Assembly (NCBI RefSeq): GCF_001949145.1
Contig: NW_019091419.1
Location: 581,476 to 645,475, forward strand
Source of the DNA: Acanthaster planci
Taxonomy: Eukaryota > Echinodermata > Asteroidea > Valvatida > Acanthasteridae
Direction: 5' to 3'
DNA length: 64,000 bases
Under the pieces are notes generated by a model. The model saw nothing but the letters and a program-made list of their open reading frames with translations. It ran no database searches and was not told the origin of the DNA. Shown here in pieces: positions 35,081-46,289 of this stretch (within the stretch, counting starts at the first letter, position 1; the number at the start of each line of letters is the position of its first letter). The translations under genes and the position numbers were made by a program.

Positions 35081-36414
35081 TCACAATGAAAATCTCCTTT
35101 TACAAGTCCGGTTCAAGAGAAGTGTAGGGCTATGCAGGAACCTCAGTGGGCCACGGAAAGGTACGGTATATCGAATGTTCACACGAAGGCCGACCGTCGC
35201 TGTTGGTCCTTTGCGAAATCGTAAGTTTTGAGGGCTTTTGTTTTCAAAGGTCATGCTGGCCATTTTTTTCCCTTCAGGTTTTTTTTGGTTTAGTTCTTTT
35301 TGGCAGCGTCGGCGGGAAAAAAGTTTTTTCCGTGATCGGGAGCCCAAATAGGGTTGGTCGGGAATGAGAGCCATAGAATATAAAAAGGGTGCGCTAAGCG
35401 ACTGCCGACGGGTGCGAGATTGGCTGTTGTGGAATGTGAAATTGCGCAGTAATCGGCGACGTTCCTCAAAAGAAGATCGACCCGAGGAATCTCGGGACAC
35501 TGGCGAGTTCTCGTCACAAGCACGTGCGATGTATTCAGAGAGGAGAAAGGCTGTACATTGCAGGTAGAAACAAGAAGCCTTGTCAAGTTTGACCAAGGCT
35601 GTCTAGAGGCGAGACTTGTCACCATCACAGATCGACTTCAAAGGAGGCTTGCCAGAGTCAGTGGTGATTTTGTCTCTAGCTGCATTGGGAGTCTCTGGTA
35701 CTGATAGGAGATTGTCATGATCCTAAGCTAGGGCCCTAGGGGGATATGGGCGCCAGCGTGAGGCCTTGCTGATTGAATCGATGCATGAACGGTCGAGCGG
35801 AATTCCTGGGAAAGTTGGCCCAAAGATTCCAGCCTGGTTGTGTGACGCTTGAAGGAAGCATGACCGGTGTCCCTTTCCGGGGGCAGGAGGCCGAGGGCCT
35901 GGATCATGTCGCATTGAAGGAGACGAAGCCAGCCCTCAGAAGGGGTGAGATCACCCACCGTATCGGTATCATCTTCTCCTGATGATGGTGTCTGCTGCCT
36001 GAACTGAAGCACAGTTGTGCCAGGGTCAGATCCGTGGGTGCTCCCGTACATAGCAGAATGTTCTGGAAGGAGAACACCAGCTTGACTCAAGCCTCGGTGA
36101 GTTCCACGTTCCGAGTAGTCGTCCATGACTGCAGAACGGGTTGAGGCTGCAGGAACCAGGTGAGGTAGGTCCGGGTCCGGAGGGGTAGAAGCCGGTGTGG
36201 GCTTATTGCTAAGGCAGCGGACGAGGGAGGACAGAGATTCGTTAATAGACTGAAACGCTGTCGTCCATGGTTCAGGGGAGTGTTCCCGTTGCTTTGAATG
36301 ATGCCTCTTCTTGGTTTTTAAAGAAACCGATGAAGAAGAAGACCAATTGCCCTCGGATTTTGGAACGCAGGGGTGAATAAGCAGCTGACTCGGTGGGTGA
36401 GGTCGGAGGCTCAT
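35081..36414 (-). pseudogene. DIRS-like gag-type ORF1 (several frames)
   Basis: 36414-35728 is open for 228 codons with a Ser/Lys/Arg-rich start (RHHSKQREHS), a helical block and acidic spacers. 35596-35081 continues with an Arg/Ser-rich segment (RNFTFHNSQSRTRRQS), then a basic region. The layout and position before the RT fit the DIRS gag-like protein. The start of the long frame overlaps the junction with Gypsy B near 36350-36400. 34781-35080 in between shows no domain. Confidence 0.55.
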
Positions 36415-37860
36415 CCCCTAGGTTACTTTCCACATCAACTTCTTGGACCTCTGTCGCTGCTTCACTATTGCTTGATGAAGTAGCTAGGGACGAGCTACTC
36501 TGTTGTGCCCCATCTGTCTGAACCTCGGGTTCCCTTACCAAACCATGTTTCTGAAGTGAGTAACCTCTTGGAGTCGATTTACTTTCCTCACACAAGGTCT
36601 CTGGGGATGGTCTGGACTGCCTCTGACATTCCGAAAGCCATGGACAAGGCTTAAGGTGGATCCGGTGAACTACCTTCTCATGTCCCACGGAGGTGTGGAC
36701 AACATACACTGGATGATTGGAATAGGGTTGTTTGATGAAGAGATAAGGTACCATAAGCTGTTGGTGGATCTGCTTGTCACAAGGGGAGATGACTTGGCGG
36801 TACAGGAGACTATCGTGGATGGAGTACCTCTTCCAGTCGCGAAGGGGTGCAGTAACCTCCCGTCCGAGAACTTCCTTCTCAACTGGATCAGGCTTCATTC
36901 TCTTCTTCACACAGTCAACAACTAGCCCCAGCACTGGATCCTCAGATTGGAGTGTTGATTGCCAGTTCTCCCTGTGAATAACCAGGACAACATCGGGTAC
37001 CTCCCTCCTGGAATGCTCTAATGCAGTGAGATACCGCCAACGGAAACTCCTGGTTCCTTGTGAATGGACATTGAGACTCACTGCAACTGTTGTTGAGCCT
37101 ACGGTGCACAGAACAGAGGGCACATCCATTTTCTCACCCTCTTCTGTGGTCACACAATGGGACAAGGCATCTGGGGATTTGTTACGTCTTGGTCTGTACT
37201 GAATCTCACAGTCATATGAACTGAGTTGTTGTACCCAGTGCATCTCCGTGCATCCCAGGTTTGCCTTCTGGATGAAGATCAGAGGATGTGATCCATCAAG
37301 ACAATGCACTTAGCTAGAGCTGAGGAGGTACCCCTTGAAAACTTCCGTCACCGTCCACTTTATTGCAAGGAGCTCAAACTTAAATGCACTATACTGACCA
37401 TTGTGCTCATCCAGCTGACGTGCCTGTGAGGCATATGTGATTACATGCTGATTATCGACGCCGTGCTGTAAAAGTATGGCTCTGAGACTTGTGGAACAAG
37501 CATCTGTCTGCAACTCATATGGTTTAGAGAAGTCTGCATAGGAGAGAATGGGTGCTGTCGTAAGGCACTTTTTGAGCGACCTGAACGCAGACCTAGCTTA
37601 TCTAGTTTCATGCTGTGACCCTTCCAGATCTTACCACCTTGCAGATAACGAAAGAAGGGAGCAGCAACATTGGCGTAACCCAATCGAATCCAAGGAATGG
37701 CCTAATCTCCTTCACAGACTTCGGCTCAGGCCACTATACTGAACAACTCGCACCTTTTCAGGATCTACTGCTACTCCAACACTAGAGGCTCTGTGGCCAA
37801 GGTACTGTACTTCTGACTGCAACAGGTGGCACTTGGATGGCATAAGTTTTAAGCCGTGTT
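36350..37860 (-). pseudogene. Gypsy (Metaviridae-type) element B, truncated pol
   Basis: The minus strand starts inside RT (a LKLMPSKCHLLQ block at about 37840). The RT/RNase H tether follows (GYANVAAPFFRYLQGGK, 37680-37620), then RNase H (QTDACSTSL at 37510, HVITYAS, FKFELLAIKW) ending in the EIQYRPRRNKSPDALS block (37190-37140). After an acidic spacer the frame passes straight into a sequence like the extreme integrase C-terminus (VGHEKVVHRIHLKPCPW, near 36660). The integrase zinc finger and DDE core are missing. The 345-codon frame then runs into DIRS sequence. Inactive. Confidence 0.8.
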
Positions 37861-38130
37861 CCTGCAGCTTCTGGAAGATTGGCAGCATTGGCTGCCATCC
37901 TGTTGTAGACTGATGGGGTTGATAGTTAACTGGTGGGTAGTATGTCACGAGTGGGTATGGTACTTGTCGTGGATGTGGAGTTCCCATCTGCTGTGTTGCT
38001 ACATGTGGCGATTGGTCTTGGGTGGGGCCACCAAAAACGTTCCATTGTGCAGAGACAATAGCGGTAGGGTTTGTCATGGAAGTCATCACTGGGGTGACAC
38101 CTTGATAATTGGGAACACCAAGTTGATATT
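37861..38130 (-). pseudogene. Proline/glutamine-rich junction between Gypsy A and Gypsy B
   Basis: The minus strand encodes a Pro/Gln/Thr-rich segment that fuses in frame to the RT part of Gypsy B. It is not RT sequence. It may be the tail of Gypsy A pol or another linker. Confidence 0.4.
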
Positions 38131-38452
38131 AGGTGAGACTGTTTGGAGGGTGTCTGTCCCAGCTGGGGTAGCGTGCTTCCATCTCCATGGGAGGGTCCTC
38201 GGGATCATCACCCGCTCCAACTGGTGCTTCCTCCACCAGTGGTCTAGACTCTAGAGTTCTCCTCAATGACTTGTGGGGTAAGTTCCTCAAGCTACACCTC
38301 TGGCTCCTGCTGAGGCTCTGATAGATGTGGCTTTGTAACTGGGCGTCGTACAGCAACATCATCCACCCCTGGCGTGGCCTGCAACAGCGGATGGGGTTGT
38401 TGGGTTTGAAGATAGAACTCATCATCAGAGCTGCTCACATCTTGGGTTGGGC

Positions 38453-39567
38453 CTAATTGGTGGGCACGTTCTTTGTTGAACGCTGTCTTCTCTTAGTGTG
38501 TGGTGGTACGGGTTCTGGTGCGTGTTTTGATGCAGGGAGGTGGTTACAGGGGAGGAGCAGATTCCAATGAAGGACTCTAGTCCTGGTGTTCCCGCTCTCT
38601 GGCCTCACCTCATACACCGGCATATCATCTTGCATCTGTCAGATGACGACGTGTATTTTCTCCTCCTAGTAGGATCTTAGCTTTCCTGGACCACAAGTCT
38701 CATTCAGGTTTCGCACAAGAATTTGGTCCCCAGGCTGAAGGCTAATACCATGTGCCCGCTTGTTCACTGTCACAGTGGGTCGTCTTGGAACTATGTCTGG
38801 AAGCTAGGGCATATGCTTGCTGAGTCTGAGTCTTCCATTTGGTGACATAGTCAGCATGGCTTGTAGTGGCGCCCTCTGTACTGGTTGGAAGGTCGAAGGA
38901 GATATCAGGGAAGTCAGGGTTGTCTCCCATAGATACAATAGAAAGGGGAATACCCAGTTGCCTCACTGTGAGTGCAGTTATAAGCGTGCACAACTTTATC
39001 CAGAGACGCCTTCCAGTTAGATTTCTTCTCTTCCGGTAGCATTTGCAGCATTGACAGCAAGGTTTAATCTTTCAACTTGCCCGTTGCCCTGCAGATGGTA
39101 GGGTGTGGTCCTCGACTGTTCGATGCCACACAGCTGCTGAAGTTGGTGAAAAAACTGGTTTTCAAACTCTCAGCCCTGGTCATAATGCAATCTTTGAGCA
39201 AATCCAAACTTCAGGGCAAAGTCGTTGAAGATATTCTCTGCTGCTGTTTTTACAAGATTTGTTGGTTGTGGAACAGGCCTGGGCGAATCAAGTAAAATGG
39301 TCCATTACAACCAAAATATACTCATTTCCCCCTCTACTGCGCTCTAGGTGCAAGAAATTGATGGACACCAACTCCAATGGCTCTGTGGCAGTGATGCACT
39401 GCATAGGGGTATGCGTTGGCCTGTGGGGTCTCCGCTGCTTCAGACGGGGCACTCTTGAGTGACGTAGTGTCTTTCTGCATATGTGGCCAGTAGAACCAAT
39501 CTCGGGCAAGGCTGAGTACCCAGTCTGCTTCCAGGTGGCCTATTCCATTATATAGTTCCTGGTACAC
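38453..39567 (-). pseudogene. Gypsy A integrase
   Basis: The minus strand begins with the zinc-binding block (GHLEADWVLSLARD, YWPHMQKD), then the core with VVMDHFTRF (39300) and a degraded stretch with stops. It continues to the C-terminal part with FDLPTSTEGA (38900) and a tail with YEVRPESGN and TRVLHWNLLLPC (38600-38550). Integrase would have inserted cDNA into the host genome. Disrupted by at least three frame changes. Confidence 0.75.
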
Positions 39568-40031
39568 CTGCTATCTGTGTTTCTGGGGGAAAACAAGTTG
39601 TCGCTGAGATCTTTCCTGCTGGTAGAGTATCCCCTGTTTAAGATGTAATTTCTCCCATTCATGGAGAAGAGCTGTCTTCGCTGGATGTTTGTTTCTCTTG
39701 CGCATTTTTGGGTCGTGGGTTGCAGCTGGCATACTCCAGTACCAGTCCAATTGCAGGATCTACTCGCTGGTCATCCGCCATCTCCTGATCGGTCACGTCT
39801 TGGGTTCCCTCACTGTCTGGAGGGATTTGAGAGGTGATTGCTGATATCCATGTGAGTCCTGACTGCTAAGCTTTAATGGCCCTGATGGTGGCATCAATTG
39901 CCATTGGAGTCATCTCCTGGGTGCAACGGGCCATGCACTTCTCCAAGTCGAGGGGTAACCGTGAGAGTGTATCAGCACCAACAATGGATTTTCCTGGCTT
40001 GTACTTTATGTTGAAGTTGAAGTCTGACAAC

Positions 40032-40346
40032 TCAGCCACCTAACGGTACCCTGTAGCATTCAGTCAGGCAGAGGTGAGGAGGGTTGTTATCAGTGTAAAC
40101 CGTGAAAGACTTTGCATAATACAGGTAGTCAGGGAATTTCTCGCATATCACCCACTTCATGGCCAGGAATTCTAGCTTGCCTGAATGCAAGTTGTAGTTC
40201 TTCTCTGCCGAGGTGAAAATCGGTGACCCATAGCTGATGACTCCGAGCTTTCCCTGTTGCCGCTGGTAAAAGATTGCTCCTAACCGCTCATTGGACGCAT
40301 TTGTATGAAGGATGAAGGGAAGCAAAAACTCAGGGAATGCCATCAC
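40032..40346 (-). pseudogene. Gypsy A RNase H
   Basis: The 104-codon frame has the ILHTNAS block (catalytic Asp replaced by Asn), a GAIFYQ block, SAEKNYNLHSGKLEFLAMKW, and TVYTDNNP with the later Asp. It terminates just after this. Family order and motifs are clear; the Asp-to-Asn change and the truncation indicate loss of function. Confidence 0.75.
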
Positions 40347-40742
40347 AGGTGGATTGGTAAGGTGATGGAGAATGACGTCCAGAATCTACTGGTGTTCACT
40401 TGTCTAGGTGATTGGTTGCTTGAAGGGGACCAGTCTTGCACTTTGTTTGGTGGGCTTCATCTTGCCCGGTCGACCAGTATGGTGTTGTGGTTTCCCTTGG
40501 TTGCCTGGGCTGACAGTGAGGAAGTCATACAGGGTTTGGCTACTTGGGAGAAATCCAGTATATACCATCTGTAATAACAAGGAAACCCAGTAATTTCCTC
40601 AGCTCTCCAACAGTTCCTGGTGTCTTGTCCTTCTGGGCTTGGACAGCGCTGATGTCTGCAGGATCCATTTTGTGTCCTTCTGCAGAGACAACACGGCCAA
40701 GGTATCGGACCTCCCGCTGAAACAGGTGGCACTTACTTGGCT

Positions 40743-41266
40743 TCAGCTTGATGCCATGTTGTTGTAAGTGATGGGGTACTTTGCGAAGTTGTCTTCAAAG
40801 GATGTTCCATACACCAGTATGTCGTCTAGGTATATGACGGCTACTTCCCATGTTAGTCCTTCTCGGCAGGTCTCAATACACTGCTGAAATACCACTGTGG
40901 CATTCGTGAGGCCAAATTGAATCTTCAGCCACTCGTACATTCCCCATGGGGGCACAAATGCCATCACGGGTCTGCTGTCTTCTGACATGAATCCCTGATT
41001 GTAGGTTTTACCCTGGTTAAAGGTGGAGAATCAAGAGCACCTAAACCGTTAAGAATGTCCTGGGTCCTAGGAATGGGTCGCTGGTCAGGGATTGTCTTAT
41101 CGTTCAGCTCCCGGTAGTCCACGCAAAGACGTGGGCTACTATCCTTTTTCCTGATGCAGACTATCAAGGAGGAATATGGTGAAGTGGACCTGGCGATCCA
41201 TCCCCTGTTGATCAGATCTTGTAAGTATTCCTTTAACTCTCTGTACAGTGGGCAGGGCACAGACAT
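40743..41266 (-). pseudogene. Gypsy A reverse transcriptase
   Basis: 41266-40964 carries the RT fingers (RGWIARSTSPYSSLIV, KKDSSPRLCVDYRELN). 40988-40743 carries the palm (PWGMYEWLKIQFGLTNA and VIYLDDILVYG). The two parts are in different frames and overlap at 40964-40988. The catalytic YLDD is intact; the frame is not. Confidence 0.85.
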
Positions 41267-41469
41267 GTAGATCTTCTGGACCGGCTTATCATCTTTGAGT
41301 CAGATGTGCATCTGTAGGTTGTTAATACAGCCCATGTCATCGTCATCCTTGGCAAAAGCTCCGGCCTTTTCCCTCAGCATTCTCTCTGCAGTGCATCTCT
41401 GCTCTTCAGTCAGATGACTCAAATCAATTGGCAAAGTCCACTCGGATGACTTTTGGCCAGCCCGGGCTT

Positions 41470-42270
41470 TCACATTATTGGCTCTTGCATGATAGTTTTG
41501 TGGGAATCATCAGTAGGTGCACATGTATGAAAGGGAAGGACTGACCTGACTTGCTGCAGTTCACCAAGGACAGTATAGCCGGGGAGGAAGACATCATGAT
41601 CAGAATGATTGGTTACTGGTACATGAATGTGTGAACAAGAACCCGCCTGCGTTGTTACACAGCACTCTCCTACATCTGCTTCATCTGTCCATGGCATACT
41701 GATGTTTGGCTCGAACAGCACTGGTATGTCCTCTTTGATGGGTCTTGTCATAACTCGGCAGCCACTGCTTTAGTTGTTCCCTTTGGAATCATCACACCTT
41801 TCTTCCCCACTCTGACTTGGCACAGGCAATCGGGGCTATTATCATGAAGGAGACTAACCAGGGTCTTGATGGATTCAGACTTCATCCTGAGAAATTGCGA
41901 GCAAAGGATGCCTCATTGTACCCGATGGCGGGTTCACATACATCCGGGGTTACTAGCATGGGTACTTGTAGCCTTGGGGTTGTGATTTCTATCCTGACTC
42001 AACGAGAACCCAGCTTCAATCCAACCATCAAAAGGAATGGGGGGTTGAATTTGCAGCTCTCACATCCAATGGGGTCTCGCCCAGTAGCTGATGAAAGGGT
42101 CATAAGGGGACATGTGCGAAGTATTGTCGAAACCAGGAACGGGGGAGAAAAGAGATCTGGGACCCTGTGTCCCAGAGCGCCTCTGTCTGCTGCCCGTCAA
42201 TGTAGCAGTGCACCATACATGTGCTTCCGACTAGACAACTTACTTTCTTGTATTGTCTTGGGGTGAGGTG
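41470..42270 (-). pseudogene. Gypsy A protease and protease-RT linker
   Basis: The minus strand has ALWDTGSQIS (DTG at about 42163-42171), the retropepsin active-site motif. The linker in 41751-41470 includes a VPVTNHSDHDVFLPGYTVLG block typical of the dUTPase-like or linker part between protease and RT in Gypsy elements. The frame changes between the two. Confidence 0.7.
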
Positions 42271-43560
42271 TGCACATACTTGGGCTTTTACTCCTGTCCT
42301 CTGCTCCTCTGTTGTGGTTTCTCTGTGCTGGGACTTTGTCAATGGGGTGGTAATACTGCTCGCCCCTCGGTGGAAACCCTTGGCTGTTTCCCAACTGATT
42401 GCTGCAGTTCTGAATGTAGTGGTCAGGTGATCCACACTTCAAGCAGTGTTGGCACTGGTCTCCAACACCTTGTGTCTGGCATCCCTGGCAGCCCCACTTC
42501 CTGGGTGGGCCTCGTTGGTGGGTCGCTTTGTTGCTTAATGGATTGGTAGACTGGCTGCCACCTGCTTGCAGAGCTGTGACAAGGGCAGCCACCTGCAGTT
42601 TCAGCTCATTCACGTCGTCAACTAGAGGGTTGGGCTTGGAGGTCTTGGGGCTTCTGGGTCAGGTGTGTTATGGGAGATGCTGCTGACTGTAACGATTGTG
42701 ACCCATTCATCTTCTGCTGAAGCTCTGCCTCATGACTGGCTGCTGATCCTGGAGATACGGGCACGTCTGTCTGTACCCCCTTACTGCGGAATCCTGTCTG
42801 GAGTGAATGAAGGAACATTGCCCTCACCTGTTCTGCCTTGTACTTTGGGCCTGCAGTCAATTCCTTGGAGGCAAACCAGACCTTCTCCTGCAAATCCATG
42901 GCTCGAATTAGGAACTCCTGAGGACTCTCCTTAGCATCTTGCCGGGCCTTTGACAGCTGGTAGTAGAGCCCTGTAGTGTCCCTCTCCCAGTAATGTGACC
43001 TTAGGATGTGACGCAAGTCAGTGAGGGTGAGTGAGGGCTTTCCCTCAAGGTAGCTTCTCATGGTGTGACGCTTGGTTAATGGCCCTGATGACAGCCTCCA
43101 CAACCTCTCTCTCCTTGTACTTCCTTGCTAACCTGGCCTCAATTTGATGCATCAGGGACAAAAAGAAGATTTTGTCCTTTTGCCCTGCATCGCCAATCTG
43201 TCAAAAGATTTTGAACTCTCTCTGGAAAACCGGTCCAGCTGCCATCTCTGTAGATGAAGGTGCACATGACTGGCTTGGCACTGCCTCCTCATCCTGCACT
43301 GCTGGTTGGGTCCCCGACTGCTGTTGGCCTGATGATGTTGCCTTCAGCACTTTCAGTACCTTTTGAAGTACTGAAAAACCCTCATCCTCCTGGCCCTCTA
43401 CGACGTTACTGCTGAGGTACTTCCTGACTCTGCGAAGTAGGGCTGGGTTTGTCTTGCCATCCCCATCTTCAAGTCCGAGCTCCGCATATACTGTCAACAA
43501 GACTTCTCTGCTTCCTGACTGGAGTCGGCTATGTCAATCGTGATCCTGACATCTCCGCCC
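42197..43560 (-). pseudogene. Gypsy A gag with zinc knuckle
   Basis: 43500-43201 is an N-terminal helical and acidic segment. 43103-42618 is capsid-like (TKRHTMRSYLEGKPSLTL, a long basic helix with KARQDAKESPQEFL). 42613-42197 holds CLKCGSPDHYIQNC, a CX2CX4HX4C knuckle, preceded by a second Cys cluster. Two frame changes. The knuckle would bind the element RNA. Confidence 0.75.
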
Positions 43561-43670
43561 CATCACAGGCTCCGGTCGCAAGACAGGGGCTCGTCAGAAT
43601 TGTGTAACAACCAGACACACATGTCCTGGCAAGGTTGCCAAATGTAAGCCAGCTCAAGGAGTTGGTTGAA

Positions 43671-43770
43671 AGCTGTCAATGAGCAAAGATTATGCAGACA
43701 TGAATTTGGTTGCATAGAACTTACGATGTTTAATCGTCGGCTGCTCAACAAGGAATGCGATTATTACAAA
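43671..43770. repeat. LTR-like segment shared with 46026-46115
   Basis: GCAAAGATTATGCAGACA, TGGTTGCATAGAACTTA and CGGCTGCTCAACAAGGAATG occur in the same order and orientation at both places. Here it lies just upstream of the Gypsy A primer-site-like sequence, where the 5' LTR would be. Confidence 0.65.
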
Positions 43771-43779
43771 TACAATGCA

Positions 43780-45030
43780 ATCAAGGTGATTGCATTGACA
43801 AATCCTTAATCGCAATTTAGTGTTACAGAAATCTCTCTACCAATCATGTTCTGTCTAAAAAGAAGTGGAAACTAAATCTCAAAATAATACACACAAGAAA
43901 TATTTGCCTTAATATTAAAGTCAGGTGAACCTCATCTTATTTTAATTAAGGACACACATTTAAGTGCAATGCTCATATTTGTCATTTTTCGGTACACTGT
44001 AGATTCCCTAAGTCAAGTTCCAAACAAGTCAATAAACCAAGTACATGTACCAGTAACCCTCATTAAAAATGTACAAGAAAAAAAGGTGCTCTTGGCCCTA
44101 CTGGTTTCTGTGGGCAGGTTTGGTCCACAAGAACTTGTGGTTTGTCTTGAACATGTGAGAGATAAACAGCTACTTAATCCTTAACAGGTCTTGTGGTCAC
44201 TGACCCAGTGGAACAAATGTGCTTTTGCCTGAATACCAATGAGCTAGGGCTCTGTTCTTGGAATGTCTGACTCATCCCCTACTGGGACCATTTCTTGTCC
44301 TATGTGCAGCCACATGCTTGCAACTTAACAAGCATTGTCAAACTCTACTCATGAAGTAGCTTTGGAGAACATGGCATTCACATTTCTAAAAGTTCAGACT
44401 AGAAAAGGAATAATTACTAAAATAGACACTTTTAACAACTACTAAAAATACTAGAAATACACAGTCTCATCAGCAACTACTCTCATGAACTTTATATAAA
44501 GCATATCGTGAAATATCTCAGCTTCTCTCAACTTATTGTAGAGTTAACAAACTCAATCAAAACTTTGACCATTCTTTCTGAAAACTTGACACAGACTTTC
44601 CAGAAATGTGCTTAAAATCTCTGTGTTTTTTCCTTCCAGTAAAACTAACTTTAAGGGAAGTTTCAGCGAAATACACATGAACATTCCGTGGCTCCTCATG
44701 TTGCTTAGGTTTCTTCCAACTTCCAAGCAACTATTAAATCAATATCACTTTGTCCTGAGAATACATAAAATATAAAAGAATAACATCCTTATGATAACAA
44801 CAGAATTAAAGAAATATAACCAAGTCTGAAATGGGAGATAGAGAAATGAAGTGAACATGCAGCATTTTTCCCCTTGTAAAAATAAGAATACTTGCATTTA
44901 ACTCCCATGTACATTTTTCCCAGCGGTAGATTAGGAGCCTTTAACTTTTGACCCTGTAATGTCAAGCCTGACTCTGTAATGTCAAGCCTCCTAATTGATT
45001 TAAGAGTACTCCTACACAAGGACCCACTCA
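43780..45030. other. Probable LTR-derived or intergenic sequence, no gene
   Basis: AT-rich. A 22-bp direct repeat (CTGTAATGTCAAGCCT, twice) is at 44954-44992. Minus-strand frame 44789-45058 is unrecognised. Confidence 0.4.
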
Positions 45031-45039
45031 TTGCTTTGG

Positions 45040-46016
45040 CCTTCTTACCACATTCCACTGGCAGACTTCTTGTCTAGGATTTATCACTTTATAATTAGAT
45101 TTACCCTTGTTCTTCTGACCCGTGTACCCAACCATATTTTACCACTTGGTCATTTTTAGCCATTCTCATCACAACCACTCTCTCTATTCGCAGTACTCCC
45201 ACTCTCTCTTGTACAAGTTGTAAAATAGTTTACAATAAAAGTTTCTTTCTCAAAAGTTAGTACATGTTGTCAACATTATTCCTTTTATACAACACTACTA
45301 AATTGGTGACCCAGACGTGATTTGAACATGCCACCTGAAGAAACACCAGCAGTGGGCTCTACTGCCACACCCACGACGGCTGCAGTTAGCCTGAAACTAC
45401 CTCAGTACTGGCCAGCAGATCCACACGTATGTTTTGCTTAAGTGGAGGCCCAGTTTGCCACAAGAGGGATCAACGCAGAGAAAATGAAATACAACAATAT
45501 CATTTCAGCTCTCACCCCGTCAATTGCCCAGGAAGTCTGAGACATCCTCCTAAATCCTCTACAAGACACCCCCTACAAAACCCTGCGTTAGGAGCTGACT
45601 AAAAGAACAACAAAAAACGACTACAGCAGCTCCTGACGGACGAGGTACTTGGCAATCACAAGCCGACGCAGTTACTGTGGTGGATGCGCCAACTCCTTGG
45701 TGACAGAGTACTGGAAGACTCCATCCTGCACCAGTTATTCTTGCAATGGTTACTGGCTAGCATACAGATGGTAATCACCTCGGCAGGAGACTCCATGACG
45801 ATGGAATAATTTGCCGAGCTGGCTGACAAAGTCATGGCTGTGTCCATTCCATCCCACCCCACGGGATGAACTCTTTGACACCGATGGCTACCGTGACAGC
45901 AATGGCGAACCTGAAGAGCGAGGTAGAGCTTCTTAATAAATAGATAAATTGCCTAACCACTCAAGTTCAGAAACTCTTGATGTTGTCAACATTATTCCTT
46001 TTATACAACACTACTA
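45040..46016 (+). pseudogene. CsRn1-like Gypsy gag remnant with LTR end and tRNA-Trp-type primer site
   Basis: 45265-45301 is an LTR 3' end. TGGTGACCCAGACGTGA (45304-45320) matches the primer site for tRNA-Trp used by CsRn1-type Gypsy elements, and an ATG follows at 45328. The frame encodes KLPQYWPADP and QFATRGI, the characteristic start of this gag family, but has in-frame stops from about 45439 on. The LTR end recurs at 45976-46014 right after the gag remnant, so most of gag-pol has been lost. It is on the plus strand, unlike its neighbours. Confidence 0.75.
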
Positions 46017-46025
46017 AAAACATAC

Positions 46026-46115
46026 CTGTAAAATGCGCAAAGATTATGCAGACACGAAAATGGTTGCATAGAACTTATGTTTAATCATCGGCTGCTCAAC
46101 AAGGAATGACTTGAG
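46026..46115. repeat. LTR-like segment, second copy
   Basis: Counterpart of 43671-43770. It directly follows the CsRn1-like remnant and precedes Gypsy C. Confidence 0.6.
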
Positions 46116-46289
46116 ATACAGCCAAGGCAAACAAAGGGGGTGAGTGCACTTCCTGCTTGGTATCTTAGCCAATCAGAAGAGAGTGACCATAGTAACTGGT
46201 CATCCCTCGGCTGATCGGTTGTGTTCTAAGAAAAGGAAGCTTTTCTTTTGGTGGGGGGGGAATTTTCCTTCACTTCTCTGGGAGGGGCA

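Larger units (their letters stand above)
30800..36400 (-). mobile_element. DIRS-like tyrosine-recombinase retrotransposon, split by a nested insertion
   Basis: Minus-strand order is gag-like (36400-35081), RT (34780-34042), interruption (34044-32554), RT end and RNase H (32552-31800), linker, then tyrosine recombinase N-terminal part (31420-30800). The order RT-RH-YR without integrase is specific to DIRS elements. Several frameshifts and stops make it inactive. The recombinase is cut before its catalytic C-terminus, and no terminal repeats were found. Confidence 0.85.
38131..43640 (-). mobile_element. Gypsy (Metaviridae-type) element A, decayed gag-pol
   Basis: Minus-strand order is gag (43560-42197), protease (about 42170), RT (41266-40743), RNase H (40346-40032) and integrase (39567-38450): the Ty3/Gypsy order. 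Upstream of gag, TTTGGCAACCTTGCC (about 43640-43620, minus) looks like a primer-binding site after an LTR ending in ACA. No 3' LTR was found; the element runs into Gypsy B. Many frameshifts and stops. Confidence 0.85.
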
